Shown: piece after piece, positions 22,936 through 28,904 of the stretch | How positions within the stretch are numbered: the stretch's first letter is position 1 | How the letters are laid out: every line of letters starts with the position of its first letter | DNA from: an uncultured Porphyromonadaceae bacterium | GTDB lineage: Bacteria > Bacteroidota > Bacteroidia > Bacteroidales > Muribaculaceae | DNA: 28,904 nt | Assembly: GCA_900549445.1 (NCBI GenBank) | Contig: UROS01000010.1 | Coordinates: forward strand, 1 to 28,904 | Direction of reading: 5' to 3' | Translations under genes and position numbers: made by a program | Notes under the pieces: model-generated | What the model was told of the DNA's origin: nothing | Databases searched by the model: none | The model's input: the letters and a program-made list of their open reading frames with translations, nothing else

Positions 22936-22966
22936 CAAATTTAATGTTTACTTTTTTAAGCACAAT
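22936..22966 (-). promoter_or_regulatory. probable susC operon promoter
   Basis: On the minus strand TAAATTTG (22943-22936) is a perfect TAnnTTTG box. ATTG (22966-22963) lies 19 bases upstream and matches the TTTG -33 with one mismatch. A weak -33 fits a promoter that needs an activator. The start of transcription would be about 120 bases before the susC ATG. Confidence 0.6.
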
Positions 22967-23014
22967 TATCCTGAACAAATTAAAAGGTGTGTTAAAAAGT
23001 AAATAGGGGGGGGT

Positions 23015-23047
23015 GATTTGTTAATATATGCTATCGGATTTGTTAAT
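23015..23047. promoter_or_regulatory. candidate operator of the hybrid regulator: 11-bp direct repeat
   Basis: GATTTGTTAAT occurs twice without mismatch, at 23015-23025 and 23037-23047, with a 22-bp period (about two helical turns). It lies 49-81 bases upstream of the susC -33 on the susC side of the divergent region. AraC-type activators bind direct repeats of this spacing, and the adjacent regulator has such a DNA-binding domain. A weaker TGTTAA occurs at 22990-22995. Confidence 0.6.
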
Positions 23048-23115
23048 CAGACAGTGTCAGAACCCGCTTACGGAGCGGGGTTTGAAAAAATTTCAAATGT
23101 TTCTTTGCGGCTACA

Positions 23116-23147
23116 TTTGGTTTTTCGGTTAACATTTGCTTACTTTG
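23116..23147 (+). promoter_or_regulatory. probable promoter of the hybrid regulator gene
   Basis: TTTG (23116-23119), 20 bases, then TTACTTTG (23140-23147) matches the Bacteroides promoter with one mismatch in the -7 box. The start codon is 32 bases further, giving a short leader. Confidence 0.65.
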
Positions 23148-23179
23148 CAAACAAGATATGTTGCATAACATAATTAGCC

Positions 23180-26100
23180 ATGAAAAAAACATTTTTAACA
23201 CTGACGGGCGTGCTTCTCGCCTTTTGCGCCGCCACCGGCATAACAGCCGCCGACAGATTCCGCATGAAGCACCTCGAAACCGGCAACGGACTCTCGAACA
23301 ACCGCATAAACACTATACTGAAAGACAACGACGGATTCATGTGGGTGGGCACCACCTCCGGGCTGTTCCGCTACGACGGCTACGACATCCGCATGTTTGT
23401 CGACGACCCGACTTCACCTTCCAACATCGGCAACAACAACATCCTCGACCTGCAGACCGACGCCGACGGGCGCATCTGGGTGCTCGCCGGCTCGAATTAT
23501 ATAGTCTATGACCCGGCGAAGGAAACATTTATCAACGACATAGGCACCTATCTGCGCGGGAAAGGCATTCAGGGGGAGGCAGCAACAGTGTTTATAGACC
23601 GCAACAAGGCGCTGTGGGTCTACGTGCGCAAGCAGGGCGTCTACCGCCTCGACAACGGCAGCGAGAAAGCCGAGGCCGTGAAGGGTCTGAAACTGTCGAA
23701 CCGCGACATAACCGACATCATCGAGGCCGGCGACAAGATTGTGTGTGTCGACAATTCGGGCGTGCTGCTCTTCGTCGACCCCGCCACGATGACGGTTGTG
23801 AAGACCGTAGACGGAATACCGGCGTCGAATCCCGGCGACTATACATATACTTATACGGCTCTGGCCGACCGCGACGGCAGTATATGGGTGTTCAACACCG
23901 AGCGCCTGTGGCTCTATGACCCGGGCCACGACCGCTGGCTCACCACGATGCTCCCGTCGGAGGGACGCGAAATGGTGGTGAAGACACTCTATCAGGGCGC
24001 CGACGGAACGCTGTGGATAGGCCGCGACCATCACGGTCTGGAGCGGGTGGTAAAACAGCCCGACGGCATCAGATTCACGGAAATCGACACCGGCGACACC
24101 AATCCGGGCGCCAACAACACCGTCACCGCCCTCATGGAGGACGGCAGCGGCACAATGTGGATCGGCACCTACAAGCGCGGACTCTTCTACCACAACGAGA
24201 GCGCCGAAAAAGTGTCGCTCTACCCGCTTCCCGACGCCAACGTGATTCTCAATGACCCGAATAATGAGGAAATGTGGGTGGGAACCGACAATTCCGGACT
24301 CATGAAATGGAATCCGGTCACCGGCGTCAACCGCAGCATCCCGGATCCGTCGGACGGCAAGAATCCGCCCGCAGTGACGGCTCTTGCAGAGACTCCCGAC
24401 GGCACATTATATATAGGAACGTTCGCACGCGGGCTAAAGAAATATGCCGGCGGCAGTTTCAGCCGCGTTTCAACCGCCTCGGGGCTCGATTCGTCGTATG
24501 TATGGTCAATAGTGCCCGGCGACAACAACGACCTTTGGGTCGGTACGCTGGGCCACGGGCTCTATAACCACAATCTCCGCACGGGCGAAACCGTATCGTT
24601 TACCGAAAACAACAGCAATCTGCCTTCCGATTTCGTCACCTCGGGCCTGCGCACCCGCGACGGGAAATATTATTTCTCCACCGCATCGGGAGTGGCGGTC
24701 TACGATCCTGCAACCGACCGTATCGCTCCGCTCGCTGTGGCCGGCGGAGGCAAAGACATCGAGAATCTGAACTCCACGAATATCAACCAGATAATCGAAG
24801 ATTCGAGAGGATTGCTGTGGATTGCGTCGACCAACGGACTGAAAGTTCTCGACCGCGCCCGGGGCAAAATCCACGAGATAAATCTGCGCGACGGCATGCA
24901 TTCGCTCTTCATTCTCGGCCTCATTGAGGACGCCGACAAAAGCATCTGGGTGAGCGAGGGCGGCAACCTCATCAACCTTGAGGTGGATTTCAACGAAAAA
25001 AACGGCGAACTCGCAACGACGGTTCATCTCTACGACTCGCGCGACGGTGTGCAGAACAGCGACTTCAACCAGCGGTCGTTCGCCATGCTCGACAACGGCG
25101 ACATCGTGGCCGGCGGTCTGTATGGAATCAACCGCTTCTCTCCCGCTCTGATCAGCTACAACAAAACCCTCCCGAAGGTCATGTTCACCGGACTCGCCGT
25201 GATGAACCGGCCGGTGGCGGTGGGCGACGAGATCAACGGCCGCGTTGTACTCCCTGCCTCGCTCAACAGCGGCCATAAGATCGACCTGCCTCCCAACGCC
25301 GACGAATTCACAGTTTATTTTGCCACCGACAACTACGTGCTCCCCGACAAAACCACATATTATTATAAGCTCGAGGGATTCAACGACGATTGGATAGCCT
25401 GCCCGCCGAGGGTGAATCACGTGACCTACACCAACCTCTCGCCCGGACACTACAGGCTGCTGGTGAAGGCGGTGAACAACGACGGCTACGAAAGCGCGCA
25501 ACCGGCCGAACTGGCCGTAAACATCCATCCGCCGTTCTACGCCACTCCCCTCGCCTATTTCTTCTACGTGATCCTCGCCTCGGCACTGATCTACGGCATC
25601 GTACGGATTATCCGCGACCGTGAACGCAATCGCTTCAACCGCAAGCGCCAGGAGGACAACATGCGCAAGCAGGAGGAAATCAACCAGCTGAAGTTCAAAT
25701 TTTTCACCAATATAAGCCATGAACTGCGCACTCCGCTCACACTCATAGTATCGCCTCTCGAGGCTATGATAAAGGAGTCGGGCGGCGACGAAAAGCAGAC
25801 GCGGCGTCTCACGATGATGCGCAACAACGCCATGAGGCTGCTCAACCTCGTGAACCAGCTCCTCGATTTCAGAAAAAACGAGGTGGCGGGACTGCAGCTC
25901 TCGCCGTCGGAAGGCGACATCGTGGCGTTCGTCCGCAACACCTGTAACTCGTTCACCACCATGAGCGAACGCAAGAACATCGACCTGACCTTCTATTCGC
26001 CCGAAGAGTCGATAAACATGATGTTCGACGAGGACAAAATGGGGAAAATAATAATGAACCTGCTGAGCAACGCCTTCAAGTTCACCCCGGCCGGAGGCCG

Positions 26101-27307
26101 TGTCGACGTGGCCGTAGAGCGGCTCCCCGGCCCCGCGCCGATGGTGCGCATCAGGGTGGCCGACACCGGAATAGGCATCAAAGACAGCGACAAGGAGCGA
26201 ATCTTCGAACGATTCTATCAGGTCGACGACAACGGCGAACCGCACCCGGGCATGGGAAGCGGCATCGGACTGAGTCTCGTAAGCGAATACGTGCGCCTGC
26301 ACAACGGCACCATCCGCGTCACCGACAATCCCGGAAAGGGAAGCGTGTTTATAATCGACGTTCCGCTGCGGCAACCCGCGAAAGACGAGAAAAAGTCCGG
26401 AACGCAACCTGTTGCCCCTCTGAATGAGGCTACGCCGGAACCTGCCGCTACCGGGCCTGATAAAACCGAGGAAGCGCTTCCGGAAATTACCGCTCCCGCA
26501 CCCGCGCCGGTGGCGAAGACCTCCCCGGAAAGCAAACATCCCACCGCCCTGGTGGTGGACGACAACGCCGACATGCTCGAATTCATAAAGGATGGCCTTA
26601 CACCTGAATTCCACGTAATTACAGCTTCCGACGGCGCCGAGGCCCTCTCCGTGCTGAAGAATATAAAGCCCGCAATCATTCTCACCGACCTCATGATGCC
26701 TAACATGGACGGCATCGAGCTTTGCCGCAGACTGAAAGCCGACAGCGACACGGCCGCTATTCCGGTCATCATCCTCACCGCCAAACACGACATGCAGGCA
26801 AAGGTAGAAGGTCTGACTATAGGCGCCGACGACTACATAACAAAGCCATTCAACATCGACCTCCTGCAGCTACGCATGAGGCGGCTCGTGCAGCTCACCC
26901 ACAAAGGCGTGGCGCGAACCACTATCGACCCCGAACCCGGCGACATAAAGATAACCCCCCTCGACGAACGGCTCATTGAGAAAGCTGTGAAATACGTGGT
27001 GGCCAACATCAAGCGCCCCGATCTCTCTGTAGAGGAGCTGAGCTCGCACCTCGGCATGAGCCGCGTGAACCTTTACAAGAAGATGAAAGCCGTGACCGGA
27101 AAGACCCCTATCGAGTTCATCCGCCTCATCCGCCTCAAGAGAGCGGCTCAAATGTTACGCGAGAGCCAGCTCAACGTGTCGGAAATAGCCTATCAGTTAG
27201 GCTTTAACAGTCCGAAATATTTCAGCAAATACTTCAAGGAAGAATTCGGAATTTTACCCTCTGTCTACCAGCTCAACGAGAGCAAGGGAACAAATTATAC
27301 CGTTTAA
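23180..27307 (+). CDS. hybrid two-component system regulator (HTCS) of the utilization locus
   Basis: This 1375-residue protein fuses sensor kinase and response regulator: it senses oligosaccharide in the periplasm and activates the locus. A signal peptide (about 1-24) is followed by beta-propeller repeats of the reg_prop type to about residue 690 (LKDNDGFMWVGTTSGLFRYDGY, IWVLAGSNYIVYD), a Y_Y_Y domain (about 705-780), and one membrane span (about 789-811, YFFYVILASALIYGIVRII). The kinase has His847 in SHELRTPLT, the N box around Asn960-Asn964 (NLLSNAFKFTP), and Asp995 in DTGIGI. A Pro/Ala-rich linker of about 55 residues leads to the receiver (Asp1127/Asp1128, phosphoacceptor Asp1170 in LTDLMMPNMDG, KP in YITKPFN) and an AraC-type DNA-binding domain (VEELSSHLGMSRVNLYKKM, VSEIAYQLGFNSPKYFSKYFK). 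All key residues are present. It is divergent from susC. Confidence 0.97.
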   Translation: MKKTFLTLTGVLLAFCAATGITAADRFRMKHLETGNGLSNNRINTILKDNDGFMWVGTTSGLFRYDGYDIRMFVDDPTSPSNIGNNNILDLQTDADGRIWVLAGSNYIVYDPAKETFINDIGTYLRGKGIQGEAATVFIDRNKALWVYVRKQGVYRLDNGSEKAEAVKGLKLSNRDITDIIEAGDKIVCVDNSGVLLFVDPATMTVVKTVDGIPASNPGDYTYTYTALADRDGSIWVFNTERLWLYDPGHDRWLTTMLPSEGREMVVKTLYQGADGTLWIGRDHHGLERVVKQPDGIRFTEIDTGDTNPGANNTVTALMEDGSGTMWIGTYKRGLFYHNESAEKVSLYPLPDANVILNDPNNEEMWVGTDNSGLMKWNPVTGVNRSIPDPSDGKNPPAVTALAETPDGTLYIGTFARGLKKYAGGSFSRVSTASGLDSSYVWSIVPGDNNDLWVGTLGHGLYNHNLRTGETVSFTENNSNLPSDFVTSGLRTRDGKYYFSTASGVAVYDPATDRIAPLAVAGGGKDIENLNSTNINQIIEDSRGLLWIASTNGLKVLDRARGKIHEINLRDGMHSLFILGLIEDADKSIWVSEGGNLINLEVDFNEKNGELATTVHLYDSRDGVQNSDFNQRSFAMLDNGDIVAGGLYGINRFSPALISYNKTLPKVMFTGLAVMNRPVAVGDEINGRVVLPASLNSGHKIDLPPNADEFTVYFATDNYVLPDKTTYYYKLEGFNDDWIACPPRVNHVTYTNLSPGHYRLLVKAVNNDGYESAQPAELAVNIHPPFYATPLAYFFYVILASALIYGIVRIIRDRERNRFNRKRQEDNMRKQEEINQLKFKFFTNISHELRTPLTLIVSPLEAMIKESGGDEKQTRRLTMMRNNAMRLLNLVNQLLDFRKNEVAGLQLSPSEGDIVAFVRNTCNSFTTMSERKNIDLTFYSPEESINMMFDEDKMGKIIMNLLSNAFKFTPAGGRVDVAVERLPGPAPMVRIRVADTGIGIKDSDKERIFERFYQVDDNGEPHPGMGSGIGLSLVSEYVRLHNGTIRVTDNPGKGSVFIIDVPLRQPAKDEKKSGTQPVAPLNEATPEPAATGPDKTEEALPEITAPAPAPVAKTSPESKHPTALVVDDNADMLEFIKDGLTPEFHVITASDGAEALSVLKNIKPAIILTDLMMPNMDGIELCRRLKADSDTAAIPVIILTAKHDMQAKVEGLTIGADDYITKPFNIDLLQLRMRRLVQLTHKGVARTTIDPEPGDIKITPLDERLIEKAVKYVVANIKRPDLSVEELSSHLGMSRVNLYKKMKAVTGKTPIEFIRLIRLKRAAQMLRESQLNVSEIAYQLGFNSPKYFSKYFKEEFGILPSVYQLNESKGTNYTV

Positions 27308-27342
27308 GTTAACATTCCGGCCATACGGATTACAAAACAGTC

Positions 27343-27385
27343 ACTCACCGTCAACATTAGGATAATGCTGACGGTGAGTTTTTTT
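27343..27385 (+). terminator. intrinsic terminator of the hybrid regulator gene
   Basis: ACTCACCGTCA (27343-27353) pairs with TGACGGTGAGT (27369-27379), with an inner CATT/AATG extension, followed by a run of seven T. It lies 35 bases after the regulator stop and separates it from the GH31 gene. Confidence 0.9.
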
Positions 27386-27387
27386 CA

Positions 27388-27395
27388 TAATTTTG
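27388..27395 (+). promoter_or_regulatory. possible -7 box for the GH31 gene
   Basis: TAATTTTG fits TAnnTTTG exactly, just after the terminator, about 95 bases before the GH31 start. No good TTTG -33 is present, since that position falls in the terminator stem. It could be an activator-dependent promoter or chance in A/T-rich sequence. Confidence 0.35.
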
Positions 27396-27489
27396 ACATT
27401 GGAAGTTTCAGTGTTTATCAAACCTAATAACGACCTTAAAAAAACCATCAATAACTAAAACTAATCTTCAACAACTAACCTTAATCAAT

Positions 27490-28904
27490 ATGAGACTATT
27501 CAAGTTATCTTCCGTAGCACTTGCCGCACTTCTGGCGGTTTCGTGCTCCTCAGGAAAATACGAGAAGAGCGACCGCGGCATCACCGTCAACGTTGCCTCT
27601 TCCGGAGAAAACTCCGTAAGGAAGGTACGCCTTCAGGTTATCGCCGACAAAATCATCCGCGTGACCGCTACCCCCGACAAAAATTTCGCTCCCGACGCGA
27701 GCCTTGTGACTGTTCCTCAGACACAAAAACCTGAATATAAAATAGAAGAGACCGACTCTACCGTTTCGGTAGTGACTTCGCAGGTGCGCGCCACCGTCTC
27801 GCTCGCCGACGGCGACGTGAAGTTCTACAACAACGAGGGCAAGCTCATCGTTGCTGAAGCCGACGGCGGAAGAGAGTTCTCTCCCATCGAAGTTGAAGGC
27901 ACAAAAGGCTACACCGTACGTCAGGCGTTTGAATCGCTCGACGACGAGGAAGGCATCTATGGTCTCGGACAGCATCAGGCCGACGAATTCAACTATAAGG
28001 GAAAGAACGAGGAGCTTTTCCAGTATAATACGAAAGTTTCCGTCCCGTTCGTAGTCTCAACAGGCAATTACGGCATCCTCTGGGACAGCTACTCGCTTTG
28101 CCGCTGGGGCAATCCCGACAGCTACAAGCAGCTCGGCGGAGTGTTCAAACTCTATGATAAAGACGGCAAGGAAGGTGCCCTGACCGGCACTTACGTACCC
28201 GCCGAGAATCCCGAAGAGGGCACTCTCGTGCAGCGCGAGGACTCCATCTACTTCGAGCACCTGATCCGCGGCGACCTCGCCCATGTTGTCAACCTTCCCC
28301 GCGACTTCAAATTCGCCGGCAGCCACGTGACCTACGAGGGCGAAATAGAAGCCTCCGTTACAGGTGAATACAAGTTCATCCTCTACTATTCCGGCTACCA
28401 GAAAGTCTACATCAACAACGAGCTCGTGGTGCCCGAGCGCTGGCGCACGGCATGGAACCCCAACAGCTTCAAGTTCGCCGTCAACCTCGAGGCAGGCAAA
28501 CGTGTGCCCGTCAGGATTGAATGGGAGCCTAACGGGGCAGTGGCATACTGCGGTCTCCGTGTATACGATCCCCGCGACCCTGCCGAGCAGATGGAAATGA
28601 GCTGGTGGGGAGAGATGCAGGACGACATCGACTACTATTTCATCTACGGTGACTCGATGGACGACGTGATCTCCGGCTATCGCACCCTCACCGGCAAATC
28701 GCCCGTAATGCCCAAATGGGCTATGGGTTACTGGCAGAGCCGTGAAAAATACAACACTTCCGACGAAGTGCTCTCCACCCTCGCTGAATTCCGCAAACGC
28801 AACATTCCGATCGACAACATCGTGATCGACTGGCTCCACTGGAAGGAAGATTCATGGGGCAGCCATGAGTTCGACCCCGCCCGTTTCCCCGACCCCAAGG
28901 GAAT
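27490..28904 (+). CDS. GH31 alpha-xylosidase with PA14 insert (partial, cut by window end)
   Basis: The first 471 codons are present and the frame stays open to the window edge. The enzyme would remove alpha-1,6-xylose from xyloglucan oligosaccharides. The signal ends AVSC with Cys19, followed by SSGKYEKS without an acidic run, so a periplasmic location is more likely than the surface. The N-terminal GH31 beta domain includes GIYGLGQHQADEFNYKGK (about 155-172). A PA14-like domain follows at about 240-358 (TGEYKFILYYSGYQKVYINNELV, VPVRIEWEPN). The start of the barrel reads PKWAMGYWQSREKYNT and IPIDNIVIDWLHW, then DSWGSHEFDPARFPDP, a signature of XylS/BoGH31A-type alpha-xylosidases. The catalytic aspartates lie beyond the window. 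It follows the regulator on the same strand, after a terminator, and is probably under its control. Confidence 0.9.
   Translation, partial: MRLFKLSSVALAALLAVSCSSGKYEKSDRGITVNVASSGENSVRKVRLQVIADKIIRVTATPDKNFAPDASLVTVPQTQKPEYKIEETDSTVSVVTSQVRATVSLADGDVKFYNNEGKLIVAEADGGREFSPIEVEGTKGYTVRQAFESLDDEEGIYGLGQHQADEFNYKGKNEELFQYNTKVSVPFVVSTGNYGILWDSYSLCRWGNPDSYKQLGGVFKLYDKDGKEGALTGTYVPAENPEEGTLVQREDSIYFEHLIRGDLAHVVNLPRDFKFAGSHVTYEGEIEASVTGEYKFILYYSGYQKVYINNELVVPERWRTAWNPNSFKFAVNLEAGKRVPVRIEWEPNGAVAYCGLRVYDPRDPAEQMEMSWWGEMQDDIDYYFIYGDSMDDVISGYRTLTGKSPVMPKWAMGYWQSREKYNTSDEVLSTLAEFRKRNIPIDNIVIDWLHWKEDSWGSHEFDPARFPDPKG

Larger units (their letters stand above)
22810..23179. other. divergent control region between susC and the hybrid regulator
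   Basis: These 370 bases contain the susC promoter (22936-22966), a G8 run (23006-23013), an 11-bp direct repeat (23015-23047), an imperfect inverted repeat AACCCGCT/AGCGGGGTT (23061-23082), a perfect TTTGAAA/TTTCAAA inverted repeat (23081-23097), and the regulator promoter (23116-23147). The susC leader has a small ACGGTT/AACCGT hairpin (22896-22910) and three AGGTTR motifs (22830, 22842, 22859). I see no coding frame. Confidence 0.75.
11382..28904. other. polysaccharide utilization locus, predicted xyloglucan type
   Basis: The locus contains susC, susD, two binding lipoproteins and GH5 on the minus strand, and the hybrid regulator and GH31 on the plus strand. A BACON-GH5 endoglucanase together with a PA14-GH31 alpha-xylosidase is the combination known from the xyloglucan locus of Bacteroides ovatus. 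Galactosidase, glucosidase and arabinofuranosidase genes expected in such a locus are not in the window. The right end is not reached. The substrate call is inference from two enzyme families. Confidence 0.75.

Noticed and set aside
24506..26788. 760-codon open frame antisense to the hybrid regulator
   Set aside because: It has no recognisable domain, is rich in His, Val and Arg as expected for the mirror of a GC-rich gene, and the plus-strand gene has every expected motif. Shadow frame.
27308..27489. Copy of the GATTTGTTAAT operator upstream of GH31
   Set aside because: Only a single TTAACA core (27309-27314) is present, without a second half-site at 22 bases.

Overview
The window looks like a chromosomal stretch from a Bacteroidota, order Bacteroidales (Muribaculaceae or Bacteroidaceae-like). 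The evidence is a SusC/SusD pair, a hybrid two-component regulator, lipoproteins with acidic runs straight after the lipidated cysteine, leaders without clear Shine-Dalgarno sites, and several promoters of the Bacteroides type (TTTG, about 20 bases, TAnnTTTG). Family-level placement is inference.

Left part (1-2.6 kb): a small predicted membrane protein on the plus strand; a bidirectional terminator; an initiator tRNA-fMet on the minus strand with a textbook promoter; and an acpP-fabF fatty acid synthesis pair on the minus strand with a hairpin terminator between the two genes.

Middle part (2.8-11.2 kb, all minus strand): in transcription order, an ECF sigma factor, a small single-pass membrane protein (candidate anti-sigma factor), a Spy/CpxP-like periplasmic protein, a strong intrinsic terminator, a very large alpha-2-macroglobulin-like protein whose start codon lies only 16 bases after the terminator's U-tract, and a lipoprotein with a DUF3298/RsiV-like C-terminus. 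This reads as a cell-envelope surveillance or protection cluster.

Right part (11.3 kb to the end): a polysaccharide utilization locus, most likely for xyloglucan. A minus-strand operon runs susC, susD, two predicted surface glycan-binding lipoproteins, then a BACON-containing GH5 endoglucanase (GH5_4-like). Divergent from it are a 1375-residue hybrid two-component regulator and a GH31 alpha-xylosidase with a PA14 insert, cut by the window end. The expected flow is: surface GH5 cuts the backbone, the binding lipoproteins and SusD hold the fragments, SusC imports them, and GH31 removes xylose in the periplasm; the regulator senses the fragments and activates susC. Other enzymes of such loci (GH2, GH3, GH43, GH9) are not in the window and may lie to the right.

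The least explained signals are non-coding: a perfect 11-bp direct repeat with a 22-bp period upstream of susC, separated from the promoter by a G8 run; two look-alike composite elements (G-rich block, three 9-base units, hairpin) just downstream of two unrelated operons; long hairpins inside the sus operon; and the terminator placed against the macroglobulin start.
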